Shown: positions 15,738-26,229 of the stretch, one piece after another
Layout: each line of letters opens with the position of its first letter
Numbering within the stretch: the first letter of the stretch is position 1
Assembly: GCF_002847305.1 (NCBI RefSeq)
Contig: NZ_CP025408.1
Coordinates: 1,881,001-1,945,000 of the forward strand
Direction of reading: 5' to 3'
Length of the DNA stretch: 64,000 bases
Origin: Paracoccus tegillarcae
Lineage (GTDB): Bacteria > Pseudomonadota > Alphaproteobacteria > Rhodobacterales > Rhodobacteraceae
Position numbers and translations under genes: made by a program
Notes under the pieces: generated by a model
Told to the model about the DNA's origin: nothing
Database searches by the model: none
Seen by the model: only the letters and a program-made list of their open reading frames with translations

Positions 15738-16703
15738 TTAAAGCGCCAAACGCTGCCGAGCGGCGGCGTATTCGTTGGCCAGACGGTCCACCAGTTCGGC
15801 CGCTGGCAAGACCTCGCTCACCGCGCCGATGCCTTGTCCGCAGCCCCAGATCGTGCTCCAGGCTTTGGGCTTGGACGCGCCTTGGCCGAAATCCATGCTG
15901 CTGGCATCGGCGCGTTCCAGCGCCTCTGGGTCCAGCCCTGCATTGCGGATCGACGGAGCGAGGTAGTTGCCCGAAACGCCAGTGAACAGCGATGATGTGA
16001 CGATATCCATCGCCCCGGACTCGACGATCATCTGCTTGTATTCGGGCTGGGCGTTTGCCTCGGTCGTGGCGATGAACGGGCTGCCGATATAGGCCAGATC
16101 GGCCCCCATCGCCTGCGCCGCCAGCACCGCATCGCCGGTGGCAATCGCGCCTGACAGCAGCAGCGGGCCGTCGAACCATTCGCGGATCTCCTGGATCAAT
16201 GCAAAGGGCGATTGCGGGCCGGCATGGCCGCCAGCGCCGGCAGCCACGGCGATCAGGCCGTTGGCGCCTTTCTCGATGGCCTTTCGGGCGAACTTGTTGT
16301 TGATGATGTCGTGCAGCGAGATGCCGCCGCAGTCATGGGCCGCGTCGTTTACTTCCTTGCGTGCGCCAAGCGAGGTGATCCAGATCGGTACCTTGTAGCG
16401 GTGGCAAATCTCGATATCGCGTTCGAGCCGCGCGTTGCTGCGATGGACGATCTGGTTGACGGCGAAGGGCGCGGCGGGCTGGTCGGGATTGGCCTGATTG
16501 TGGCGGTCCAGCTCTTCGGTGATGCGGGTCAGCCATGCCTCGAGCATGATCGGTTCGCCATCCTTTTCGCGGGCGTTCAGCGCCGGAAAACTGCCGACGA
16601 TGCCGGCCTTGCATTGCGCGATCACCAGATCAGGGTTCGAGACGATGAACATGGGCGATCCCACGACCGGGATACGCAGGTTTTGCAGGATGGGTGGCAG
16701 CAT
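15738..16703 (-). CDS. NAD(P)H-dependent flavin oxidoreductase / nitronate monooxygenase family protein
   Basis: A 321-residue FMN-binding TIM-barrel protein. Motifs visible are the N-terminal PVVGSPMFIVSNPDL, the LIAVAAGAGGHAGPQSPFAL stretch that includes the conserved His and FMN-phosphate glycines, and LLSGAIATGDAVLAAQAMGADLAYIGSPF. Family members oxidise nitronates or act as NADH:quinone reductases or enoyl reductases; the physiological substrate is undetermined. The ATG at 16703 is favoured by the GGGAGA site just upstream and by the family N-terminus; the frame is open further up without coding character. Confidence 0.9.
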   Translation of the reverse strand: MLPPILQNLRIPVVGSPMFIVSNPDLVIAQCKAGIVGSFPALNAREKDGEPIMLEAWLTRITEELDRHNQANPDQPAAPFAVNQIVHRSNARLERDIEICHRYKVPIWITSLGARKEVNDAAHDCGGISLHDIINNKFARKAIEKGANGLIAVAAGAGGHAGPQSPFALIQEIREWFDGPLLLSGAIATGDAVLAAQAMGADLAYIGSPFIATTEANAQPEYKQMIVESGAMDIVTSSLFTGVSGNYLAPSIRNAGLDPEALERADASSMDFGQGASKPKAWSTIWGCGQGIGAVSEVLPAAELVDRLANEYAAARQRLAL

Positions 16704-16892
16704 GGCGGTCTCTCCCTTGACGTTCGCGGCAACTATGCGGTGGCAGATGCCGGCCCGCAAGAGTGACGTCGCGCCCGCTGCGCAGAGCATTGGCGTGCCG
16801 TTAAGCTTTGAGCGGCGCACCAAGCGTGCGGTGGGGGCGCAACAGTGCAACACCCTGGCCCGCGAAAATGCCAGCGTTTACTGGGTTTCATG

Positions 16893-16953
16893 CCGCACAG
16901 CACGTACACCGCGCGTGCACAGGGCGTACACAACCTGTACACAGGCTGCGCAC
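16893..16953. repeat. 11-bp phased direct repeats (GTACAC iterons)
   Basis: Hexamers ending in CAC recur every 11 bp exactly: CCGCAC at 16893, GTACAC at 16904, GTGCAC at 16915, GTACAC at 16926, GTACAC at 16937 and GCGCAC at 16948. The four central copies are the best. Spacing of one helical turn places every copy on the same DNA face, as in iterons bound by multimeric regulators or ParR-type partition proteins. The pattern is directly visible; function is unknown. Confidence 0.75.
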
Positions 16954-17239
16954 CTGCGGTTAGGGATGTGTTAGCGAATGGGGGCGGATTGCGCAGGGAG
17001 GCGTTGCGCCGCTCTGCCAGCTGTGCTTGCCGCATCTGACGCGCGCCTGCTCTGAGCCCACCTTGACCGATGTGACGCACGGATGACTGCTATCACGAGA
17101 GTGCCGAAAACCTTCAACAACCATACAGGTTTTGAATGGCGTTCGTGGCACGGTCAATCGGAGCGACTTGCCCCTGTTCAAAAAAGGAGCGTTTTTAGAT
17201 CGTGCGGACCCGTTCCCTGTCAACCTAGTGTCTAAGAAT

Positions 17240-17290
17240 GTATAGGCAAGTATAGATTTTAAAGTTATATACGGTTATATCTAGTTAGAG
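17240..17290 (+). repeat. 10-bp phased TA-rich direct repeats upstream of the ATPase gene
   Basis: GTATAG occurs at 17240 and 17250, and GTTATAT/GTTATAT/GTTAGAG at 17264, 17274 and 17284, so copies are spaced by 10 bp with one 14-bp step. The array ends directly before a TATAAT box (17296-17301). The position suggests an operator for a co-operatively binding regulator, possibly the ATPase itself through its C-terminal winged helix. Confidence 0.6.
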
Positions 17291-17295
17291 TTGCC

Positions 17296-17301
17296 TATAA
17301 T
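17296..17301 (+). promoter_or_regulatory. -10 promoter element of the ATPase gene
   Basis: A perfect TATAAT lies 13 bp before the ATG at 17315, which would give a leader of only a few bases containing the GGAG site at 17304-17307. No good -35 is seen at 17 bp; the phased repeats occupy that space, suggesting activation or repression through them. Alternatively this is simply A/T-rich sequence. Confidence 0.4.
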
Positions 17302-17314
17302 TTGGAGTATTAGG

Positions 17315-18478
17315 ATGGACCCCTACCGCAATCCATTCGCCCCCGGAGCAGGAAGCAGGCCTCCTGAGTTGGCAGGGCGTGATGACATCTTGGAAGACGC
17401 TAAGATCGCATGTGGCCGCGCCTTGCTGGGGCGCAATCCGAGATCCATGATGCTTCTTGGATTGCGAGGAACAGGCAAGACAGTCTTACTGAATGAGATT
17501 GGTCGCATTGCAGAAAAGCAGGGCTATTTCATCTCAAAAATCGAGGCCCCTGAACACCAAAGCCTCGCGCGACTTCTCTATCCAGAAATGCGTAAGGTTT
17601 TACGCGCACTATCATCAATCGAAGCTACAAAGCAACTTGCACATCGTGGCCTCAGAGCCCTTCGCGGCTTCGCGTCGATATTCAAGATCGAGGTGGCTGG
17701 CGCGGAAATTGGCGTCGAACCCCAACCTGGGCTTGCCGATAGTGGCGACATTCAGTTCGATCTCCCAGACCTTTTCACAGCTATCGGGAAAGCAGCAAAA
17801 GCTGGGGGCAGGGGTTGGGTGCTACTGATCGACGAGGTGCAATATCTTTCTGAAGCAGACCTATCCGCTCTCATCGTATCAATTCATCGAATGTCACAAG
17901 AAGGTCTGCCCGTGATTATGGTTGGCGGAGGTCTTCCACAGATTGCCCGCCTTGCCGGTGAGGCCAAATCCTACTCTGAAAGACTCTTCCTATATCCAGG
18001 TGTTGGTGCGCTCGACCCAGCATCCGCAAGACAAGCGGTGGAAAAGCCTATCGTCGAGGAAAATGCCGCTATCTCACCTGATGCCCTCACACAGATAGTG
18101 ACCAAAACACAAGGCTATCCTTTTTTTCTGCAGGAGTGGTCATCTAAGGCCTGGGACAATGCCGAAGGTTCGGAAATCACTAAACATGATGTAGACAATG
18201 CCTATACCGAAACCCTCACATCACTCGACGACGGCTTCTTCCGAGTGCGCCTAGATAGACTGACGCCAAAGGAAACAGAGTTTGTAACGGTCATGGCCTC
18301 ACTTGGGAATGGCCCTTATGCCATGAGCGATATCGCGAAGGCTTTGGGTAAAAAACTGTCTTCGCTTGGCCCAGTGCGTGCAAAAACCATCTCCAAAGGG
18401 ATGATTTATAGTACTGAGCACGGTTTTCTTGACTTTTCAGTTCCGCTTTTTGCAGAATTCATGCGCCGTCAAGCGTAG
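17315..18478 (+). CDS. AAA+ ATPase of the archaeal-ATPase/ORC-like class with C-terminal winged helix
   Basis: A 387-residue protein. Walker A is GLRGTGKT (residues 49-56) and Walker B is WVLLIDEV (168-175); the C-terminal ~90 residues (LTPKETEFVTVMASLGNGP to HGFLDFSVPLFAEFMRR) match the winged helix that follows the ATPase core in COG1672-type proteins. The family is widespread and uncharacterised; ORC/Cdc6-like or STAND-like switch roles have been proposed for relatives. Base composition is clearly poorer in GC than the neighbours and rare codons (ATA, TTA, AGA) appear, which points to recent acquisition. GGAG at 17304 fixes the ATG start; an upstream TTG at 17291 is less likely. It stands alone with no partner gene. 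Confidence 0.88.
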   Translation: MDPYRNPFAPGAGSRPPELAGRDDILEDAKIACGRALLGRNPRSMMLLGLRGTGKTVLLNEIGRIAEKQGYFISKIEAPEHQSLARLLYPEMRKVLRALSSIEATKQLAHRGLRALRGFASIFKIEVAGAEIGVEPQPGLADSGDIQFDLPDLFTAIGKAAKAGGRGWVLLIDEVQYLSEADLSALIVSIHRMSQEGLPVIMVGGGLPQIARLAGEAKSYSERLFLYPGVGALDPASARQAVEKPIVEENAAISPDALTQIVTKTQGYPFFLQEWSSKAWDNAEGSEITKHDVDNAYTETLTSLDDGFFRVRLDRLTPKETEFVTVMASLGNGPYAMSDIAKALGKKLSSLGPVRAKTISKGMIYSTEHGFLDFSVPLFAEFMRRQA

Positions 18479-18514
18479 GCTTTCCACGCCAGTAGTGATC
18501 AGCTTGAAGCTGCC

Positions 18515-18534
18515 AAAAACCACCGTTTTTGAAC
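18515..18534. repeat. A/T hairpin AAAAAC-CACC-GTTTTT, inverted relative of a motif left of the ATPase
   Basis: AAAAACCACCGTTTTTGAAC forms a short hairpin 37 bp after the ATPase stop and may terminate it. Its reverse complement begins GTTCAAAAA and ends GTTTTT, as does the sequence at 17176-17196. Only the arms match well. Confidence 0.45.
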
Positions 18535-18626
18535 GGCCCCAGGAACTGATGATGCCACAGTCGCTGCGAAAGCGTGCTTTGTCCCGTGCAGTTGCAATGA
18601 CCACGGTTACTGTCCAATCACCAGAA

Positions 18627-18650
18627 AGCCCCGCCATTGCTGGCGGGGCT
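18627..18650 (-). terminator. clpB terminator (bidirectional hairpin)
   Basis: Ten-base stem AGCCCCGCCA / TGGCGGGGCT with a four-base loop, ten bases beyond the clpB stop on the minus strand, followed on that strand by TTTCTGG. It may also stop transcripts arriving from the ATPase gene. Confidence 0.8.
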
Positions 18651-18659
18651 GTCTGTTTC

Positions 18660-21299
<2,640 letters not shown>

Positions 21300-21378
21300 C
21301 GGTCATTCTCCTTATGGTTAGCCCCCGTTGATGAGCCGCCCTGTCGGCACGGCTCGGTTCGGGTCCTTATGTGGCAAA

Positions 21379-21405
21379 ATGGGCACGGACTTTCGGGCTT
21401 TCAAG
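21379..21405 (-). promoter_or_regulatory. RpoH (sigma-32) promoter of clpB
   Basis: Read on the minus strand: CTTGAAA (21405-21399), a 15-bp spacer, then CCCAT followed by TTT (from 21383). This matches the alphaproteobacterial heat-shock consensus CTTGAAA-N11-16-CCCATnT. It lies about 75 bp upstream of the clpB start. Confidence 0.75.
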
Positions 21406-21457
21406 ACAGTCGAACGGGTGTATAACGCCTCGGTTCAACGAAAGTTCGGAGGCTTCA

Positions 21458-22165
21458 ATGGATGACCGGCTGATCGTGGCACTGGATGTGCCTGATGCGA
21501 TTTCTGGGTTGGAGCTGGCGGGCAAGCTGGGCGATGCCGTCAGCTTTTACAAGATCGGGCTGGGCATGCTGACCGGCGGCGGGCTGGCGCTGGCAAATGA
21601 GCTGAAGGCAGAGCACGGAAAACGCATTTTCCTGGATATGAAGCTGTTCGATATCGGTGCGACGGTCGAGGCGGCGGTGCGCGGTCTGACGCAGTTCGAT
21701 CTGGATTTTCTGACGGTGCACGGCGATCCGCATGTGGTGCGTGCCGCAAAAGAGGGGGCGGCGGGGACCGGCCTCAGGATTCTGGGCGTCACCATTCTGA
21801 CCTCTCTGGATCGCGCCGATCTGGATGCGGGGATGATCCAACCCGGCGATATTCACGACATTACGGTCGAACGCGCCGCGCGTGCCTTTGACGCGGGCGC
21901 GGACGGGATCATCTGTTCCCCGCGCGAGGCCAGCGCGATCCGCGCCTTGCCGAATGCAGGCCTGATCGTGACCCCCGGAGTGCGGCCAGCGGGCGCCGAT
22001 CCGGGCGATCAGAAGCGGGTCGAAACCCCTGCCAGCGCCATCGCGGCGGGGGCCGATCATATCGTCGTGGGCCGCCCGGTCTGGCAGGCCCAAAGCCCCC
22101 GCGCGGCTGCCGAATCCATTCTGGCCGAGATGGCCTCGCCGCAGGCAACCACGCCCAACGGCTGA
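21458..22165 (+). CDS. pyrF: Orotidine 5'-phosphate decarboxylase
   Basis: A 235-residue TIM-barrel enzyme that makes UMP from OMP, the last step of de novo pyrimidine synthesis. The catalytic cluster D-x-K-x2-D-I is intact in FLDMKLFDIGATVEAA (about residues 60-75), and the phosphate-binding end TPGVRPAG...IVVGRPV is present. The ATG at 21458 follows a CGGAGG site by six bases; the frame is open upstream to 21371 but without family similarity. Divergent from clpB. Confidence 0.96.
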   Translation: MDDRLIVALDVPDAISGLELAGKLGDAVSFYKIGLGMLTGGGLALANELKAEHGKRIFLDMKLFDIGATVEAAVRGLTQFDLDFLTVHGDPHVVRAAKEGAAGTGLRILGVTILTSLDRADLDAGMIQPGDIHDITVERAARAFDAGADGIICSPREASAIRALPNAGLIVTPGVRPAGADPGDQKRVETPASAIAAGADHIVVGRPVWQAQSPRAAAESILAEMASPQATTPNG

Positions 22166-22252
22166 CCGCAGCAACACCGGCGGGCGCTGTGGTCATCTGT
22201 TGTTGACGGTAAGAGATGCAGGCTGCAACTCTTGCAAAAAAGAGGGGCGGCG

Positions 22253-23002
22253 ATGGAACAGGACATCTCGGGGGTGCGGCAAAAGGCCAACAACGATCTG
22301 GTCGTTTCCTTTCGCTCGGTCCGGCGCGCTATCGGGGTGTTGGGATTGTTCCTGCCGTTTTCGCTGGTCGCATATGGGCTATTCAGCGCCGATGGCATTC
22401 TGGGCAGCATGTCGGCCTATTACTATTCCCCCATGCGAGAGATTTTCGTCGGCACGCTTTGCGCGCTGGCGGTGTTTCTGTGGACCTATGAGGGCTATCG
22501 CGCCAATCCGGGCGAGATGCTCAGCGACCGGCTGCTGTCGCGCATCGCCTCGCTGGGCGCGGCAGGGGTGGCGCTGATGCCGACCGCATCGGCGGCGGTC
22601 TTTGCGGAAGCGGGCGCGCCGGTGACCGAGGCGCTGCCGGTTACCTGCACGCTGACCCAGTGCATCTTTGGCGAGGGCATCATCAGCGTCGTGCATTTTC
22701 TGGCGGCAGCGGTGTTTTTCATCGCCATGGCGGTGATCGCGCTGGTGCTGTTCACGCGGGGCGATGCAAGCGATCCGGCCAAGCAGGCGGCCAACCGTAT
22801 CTATCGCATCTGCGGCTGGACCATCCTGACGGCGGTGATCGTGATCGGGCTTTTGCAATTCACCGGGCTGCGCCAGCAATTGCAGGGGATACGCCCGGTC
22901 TTTTGGCTGGAGGTGGTGGCCAGCATCGCGATTGCCGTCAGCTGGATGACAAAGGGCGATGCGATGCAGCCCTTGCAGCGGATGATGGTGCCGCAGCGCT
23001 AG
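22253..23002 (+). CDS. Integral membrane protein of unknown function
   Basis: A 249-residue inner-membrane protein with about six or seven hydrophobic segments (for example near residues 26-46, 65-82, 95-120, 140-165 and 185-205). A recognisable feature is GSMSAYYYSPMREIFVGTLCALAVFLW, which recurs in a family of bacterial membrane proteins without assigned function. Two Cys residues in TCTLTQCIFGEG sit in a loop and could form a disulfide. An AGAGGGG site precedes the ATG. It is 87 bp downstream of pyrF on the same strand. Confidence 0.8.
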   Translation: MEQDISGVRQKANNDLVVSFRSVRRAIGVLGLFLPFSLVAYGLFSADGILGSMSAYYYSPMREIFVGTLCALAVFLWTYEGYRANPGEMLSDRLLSRIASLGAAGVALMPTASAAVFAEAGAPVTEALPVTCTLTQCIFGEGIISVVHFLAAAVFFIAMAVIALVLFTRGDASDPAKQAANRIYRICGWTILTAVIVIGLLQFTGLRQQLQGIRPVFWLEVVASIAIAVSWMTKGDAMQPLQRMMVPQR

Positions 23003-23023
23003 GCCGCGGCACCGACACCAGGA

Positions 23024-23494
23024 TCAGGTGTTCACGTCAGTCACGGCAAGGCCGGTCAGCTTGTTGTTCGCCGCCTTTTCCATGTCCAGGATACGGCCCA
23101 GAATGTCGGCAGCGTCCTTGTGGCCCAGTTCCTTGGCCCATTCGCGCAGCGTGCCATAGCGGGCGATCTCGTAATGCTCGATCGCCTGCAGGCAGCCCAC
23201 GACCGCGGCCTCCAGTGCCACGCCTTCGGCTTCGTCGATGACGCCTTCGCATTCCTTGATCAGGCCCTCGATGGCATCGCATTTCTCGCCCTCGGGCTTT
23301 TCCCCGATGACCTTGAACACGTCCTTGAGCAGGTCAACCTGCTGCCTGGTCTCGTCCATATGGCCTTCGATGGCCTTTTTCAGCTCTGCCGTTTTCACCG
23401 CCTTGGCGACCTTTGGGCCGGCCTTCAGAATGGCGTTCTCGGCGTAATAGATGTCTTTCAGCGTGTGGCTGAAGGCGTCAGCTAGGGTTTTCAC
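23024..23494 (-). CDS. DUF892 / YciE-type ferritin-like protein
   Basis: A 156-residue four-helix protein of the YciF/YciE stress family. The characteristic opening LADAFSHTLKDIYYAENAILKAGPKVAKA and the later E-x6-Y-x2-I-E-H-Y-E-I-A-R-Y segment carry the Glu and His residues expected for a di-iron site. Function is unknown, with links to osmotic and general stress. I chose the GTG at 23494 because an AGGAGGA ribosome site lies six bases upstream; the 16-codon extension to 23542 would contain that site. Confidence 0.87.
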   Translation of the reverse strand: MKTLADAFSHTLKDIYYAENAILKAGPKVAKAVKTAELKKAIEGHMDETRQQVDLLKDVFKVIGEKPEGEKCDAIEGLIKECEGVIDEAEGVALEAAVVGCLQAIEHYEIARYGTLREWAKELGHKDAADILGRILDMEKAANNKLTGLAVTDVNT

Positions 23495-23553
23495 GGGTGA
23501 TCCTCCTGTTGGACCTGTTGGGATATCGTGGCGGGACAACAAGCGGCGCGAGG

Positions 23554-24006
23554 TCAGGGTTGCGTGTCGCCGATTTGATAATTGTTAGAGAGAACCGCGT
23601 TGATCCAGTTCTTGAAATGCGGCACCGCGCGGGGATGGGCCAGAAAGCCGGCAACCGGCATCATCCGCCATTCCTGACCCTCGTCGCCAAACCGGATCGC
23701 GGCGATTTCCTGTGCGAGAATAGTGCCGTGCAGCAGCCATGCGGTGCGACCGGGAGATTGTGCCGAGGGAAAGGCGCGCGCCGTCAGCCGTTCGGGCGGC
23801 AGTTCGATGCCGAATTCCTCGGCCAGTTCGCGCAGCCCGCATTGCATCGGGGTTTCACCGGCCTCGCGCCCGCCGCCCGGCAGATCCCAATGCGCCGGAA
23901 AGGGGATGTGGTCGAAATCGTCGCGCAGGCAGGTCAAAAGCGCGCCGTCATGGGTCAGCAGCAGCTTGGTCCCGATGAAATCGAGGCCAGGTGCGGCGTC
24001 ATTCAT
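23554..24006 (-). CDS. NUDIX hydrolase
   Basis: A 150-residue pyrophosphohydrolase. The Nudix box G-x5-E-x7-R-E-x2-E-E-x-G is complete in GGREAGETPMQCGLRELAEE followed by FGI (about residues 46-68), with the Mg-binding Glu residues in place. It is probably a house-cleaning enzyme for damaged nucleotides or a sugar-nucleotide hydrolase; the substrate is not legible. It overlaps the NfeD-like gene by eight bases, so it is likely the last gene of the SPFH-NfeD operon. Confidence 0.9.
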   Translation of the reverse strand: MNDAAPGLDFIGTKLLLTHDGALLTCLRDDFDHIPFPAHWDLPGGGREAGETPMQCGLRELAEEFGIELPPERLTARAFPSAQSPGRTAWLLHGTILAQEIAAIRFGDEGQEWRMMPVAGFLAHPRAVPHFKNWINAVLSNNYQIGDTQP

Positions 24007-24274
24007 CGTCGTTGATGTCGCGGTCCCAGATGCGCACCTGCCCCTCGCGCACGCCCACGGCGCGGCGAAGGATCAGCCAGATCACGCCCGACAAGAGCGC
24101 GGTGACGACCAGTGCCAGCGGCAGCCCCGCCGACCAGAGGTCAGCAAGGATGACGACGCCCATGATCGCGGTGGCCAGCGCGATGCCCATGAAGATCCAG
24201 CCGGGCAGCAGCAATTCCAGCAGGGCCAGCAGCAGCGCGGCGATGAGCCAGATCCAGCCGTTGTCCCAGATCAT
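23999..24274 (-). CDS. Short NfeD-family membrane protein
   Basis: A 91-residue protein with two long hydrophobic segments (about residues 5-42 and 50-70: IWLIAALLLALLELLLPGW, LPLALVVTALLSGVIWLIL) and a charged tail. Short NfeD proteins without the protease domain occur beside SPFH/stomatin genes and anchor or oligomerise with them in membrane microdomains. It overlaps the SPFH gene by four bases (ATGA), confirming the pair. Confidence 0.85.
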   Translation of the reverse strand: MIWDNGWIWLIAALLLALLELLLPGWIFMGIALATAIMGVVILADLWSAGLPLALVVTALLSGVIWLILRRAVGVREGQVRIWDRDINDDE

Positions 24275-25161
24275 TTGCGCGACCCCGTCAGCAGGCGGAA
24301 CGCATCGCCGAAGGCGTCAACCGCCGCCGCCGGGACGATCACGGTCTGACTGCCCTCGCTATTGCCGACGGCGGTCAGGGCCTCGACCTGTTTGAGGGCC
24401 ACCTGATATTGCGCGGCCTCGAGCCCGCCCTTGGCGATGGCTTCGGCAATGGCCGATGTGGCATATGCCTCGGCCTCGGCCAGAATGCGGCGGGCCTTGG
24501 CCTGCTGTTCGGCGGCGTAAAGGTCGCCATCGGCGGCCAGTTCGACGGCGCGGCGCCTGCCCTCGGCCTCGGTCACCTGTGCGCGCCGCGCACGTTCGGC
24601 GTTGAGCTGTTGCAGCATTGCGGCGCGGGTGGCCTCGTCCAGATTGACGTCGAGGATCTCGGCGCGCGTGACCTCGATGCCCCAGTCATCGACGATATTG
24701 GCCAGCGAATCGCGGATCCGTTCGATCAGGCTGGCACGGTTGGACTGGACCTGATCCAGTTCCATGGTGCCGATCTCGGAGCGGACGATGCCGGCGACGG
24801 TGGTGGCGATGGCGGCATCGACATCGCGGATGCGGTAGACGGTTTTTTCGGGTTCGATGATCCGGTAAAAGACGCTGCTTTCGACCTGCACCAGCACGTT
24901 GTCGGCGGTAATCGCGTCCTGGCTGTTGGTCGGCAACTGGCGTTCCAGCACCGAGATCTTATGCGCCACCCGGTCGATGAACGGGGTGATGATGTTGATC
25001 CCCGGTCCCAGCACCGAACGCAGGCGGCCGAAGCGTTCGACCACGTATTTTTCCGATTGCGGCACGATGCGGATGGCCGAGGTGATCGCCAGAAAGATGA
25101 CGACCGCAAGGATGATGTAGAAGATGTTCTGGCCCAGAAGGTCGAGAAGCGTGTCTTGCAT
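24271..25161 (-). CDS. SPFH/band-7 (stomatin-like, QmcA-type) membrane protein
   Basis: A 296-residue protein with one N-terminal membrane anchor (about residues 11-30, IFYIILAVVIFLAITSAI) and the SPFH domain: RIVPQSEKYVVERFGR, the GINIITPFIDRVAHKIS segment and DVNLDEATRAAMLQQLNAERARRA. The C-terminal coiled coil is rich in Ala and Glu. Such proteins form large ring complexes in the inner membrane and scaffold proteases or transporters. The ATG at 25161 gives the family N-terminus MQDTLLDLL; the longer frame is not supported. Operon with the NfeD-like and Nudix genes. Confidence 0.93.
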   Translation of the reverse strand: MQDTLLDLLGQNIFYIILAVVIFLAITSAIRIVPQSEKYVVERFGRLRSVLGPGINIITPFIDRVAHKISVLERQLPTNSQDAITADNVLVQVESSVFYRIIEPEKTVYRIRDVDAAIATTVAGIVRSEIGTMELDQVQSNRASLIERIRDSLANIVDDWGIEVTRAEILDVNLDEATRAAMLQQLNAERARRAQVTEAEGRRRAVELAADGDLYAAEQQAKARRILAEAEAYATSAIAEAIAKGGLEAAQYQVALKQVEALTAVGNSEGSQTVIVPAAAVDAFGDAFRLLTGSRK

Positions 25162-25199
25162 GGGTGTTTCCTGAAAACTGATTACGGGTGACGCGAAGC

Positions 25200-26066
25200 C
25201 TATTCGGCGGCGACCGAACGGGGTGGGCGGCCGGCGCAATCCAGCACCGAAAGTCTGCGGACAATGCGGCTGATCCGCGCGGCGACATCGTCGAATTCCG
25301 GCAGCGGGGTCAGGGTCGCCTCGTCCATGTAGAGGCTGCGGTCGATTTCCAGCTGCACGACATGGATATTGCGCGCGGGCGCACCGTAGGTCGAGGCGAT
25401 ATAGGCGCCTGAAAAGGGCGAGTTGCGACGGAGCTGCCAGCCCTCGTCCTCGCAGGCGCTGGTGACGGCGTCGCTGACATGGGCCGAGGCCGATTTTCCG
25501 TGCCGGTTGCCCAGCACGATATCCGGGCGTGGCCGGGACAGGTTGCCGAGCGCGTCACGGGGCATCGAGTGCATGTCGATCAGCACCGCCTGGCCAAAGC
25601 GGCGATGCGCCTCGGTGATCAGCGACGACAGGGCGTCGTGATAGGGGTGCCAATAGGCGGCAAGGCGGCGGTCGGCCTCGGACCGGGTGATCGGCTTTTT
25701 GTGGATCGTGCGGCCCTGCGACACGACGCGGGGAATGACGCCCAGCCCGGCCATGGTGCGCTGGTTTTGCGGCGCGCGCGGGGCGCCGGTGACGACCAGC
25801 GGGTCAATCTCTTCGGTGCCGCGATTGAGGTCGACCAGCGCGCGCGGATAACAGGCGCTGAGTGCGACGGCACCGAAATCGGGCGCGCAGGCGATCAGCC
25901 GGTCGATGAACGCATCCTCGGACGAGCGCAGCAGATTCAGGGGCAGGCGCGACGATGCGAGGAACCAGTCAGGATAGATGCAGCCCGAATGCGGCGATGC
26001 AAAGATCACCCCATTGGCCCAGTGTCGGGGCCGGGTCAGAATGAATGCCGGGGCAGTGTCGGTCAT
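25200..26066 (-). CDS. N-formylglutamate amidohydrolase family protein
   Basis: A 288-residue zinc-dependent amidohydrolase. Conserved parts include FASPHSGCIYPDWF (metal-binding His), RSSEDAFIDRL, PRALVDLNRG and LIDMHSMP, plus NSPFSGAYIASTYG near residue 225. The reference enzyme HutG hydrolyses N-formyl-glutamate in histidine degradation, but paralogues of this length also act on other N-acyl amino acids, and no hut genes are nearby. It starts about 160 bp upstream of tRNA-Val on the opposite strand and its stop is 38 bp from the SPFH start. Confidence 0.9.
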   Translation of the reverse strand: MTDTAPAFILTRPRHWANGVIFASPHSGCIYPDWFLASSRLPLNLLRSSEDAFIDRLIACAPDFGAVALSACYPRALVDLNRGTEEIDPLVVTGAPRAPQNQRTMAGLGVIPRVVSQGRTIHKKPITRSEADRRLAAYWHPYHDALSSLITEAHRRFGQAVLIDMHSMPRDALGNLSRPRPDIVLGNRHGKSASAHVSDAVTSACEDEGWQLRRNSPFSGAYIASTYGAPARNIHVVQLEIDRSLYMDEATLTPLPEFDDVAARISRIVRRLSVLDCAGRPPRSVAAE

Positions 26067-26137
26067 TCCCGTAAGATCCGCTTTCTTGCCTGTCTGTGAC
26101 TTCTTTATAAGGCTTTCCCAATCTGTTCCAATAGCAC

Positions 26138-26166
26138 TTGAACCCTTTGGATAGTCGCTATATAGA
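26138..26166 (+). promoter_or_regulatory. Sigma-70 promoter of tRNA-Val (and rpmJ)
   Basis: TTGAAC at 26138, an exact 17-bp spacer and TATAGA at 26161 form one of the best housekeeping promoters in the window. The tRNA begins 64 bp beyond the -10 box. Confidence 0.75.
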
Positions 26167-26229
26167 CACGCGGACCGGCGGGATTTCGGCCTGTTTTCTC
26201 AACAGGGACAGGCAGAATCACGAGGGTAA

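Larger units (their letters stand above)
16704..17314. other. 611-bp non-coding stretch with phased repeats, partly low GC
   Basis: No convincing gene is visible. The left third is ordinary GC-rich upstream sequence of the flavoprotein gene. Two repeat arrays lie here (16893-16953 and 17240-17290, listed separately). Between them, 16954-17223 holds short open frames on both strands without a ribosome site or family resemblance, and a GTTCAAAAA / GTTTTT motif at 17176-17196 that reappears inverted beyond the ATPase gene. Confidence 0.7.

Noticed and set aside
16960..17223. 87-codon open frame on the minus strand upstream of the ATPase
   Set aside because: Starts and runs through repeat-bearing non-coding sequence, with no ribosome site and Arg/Cys-rich non-protein-like composition.
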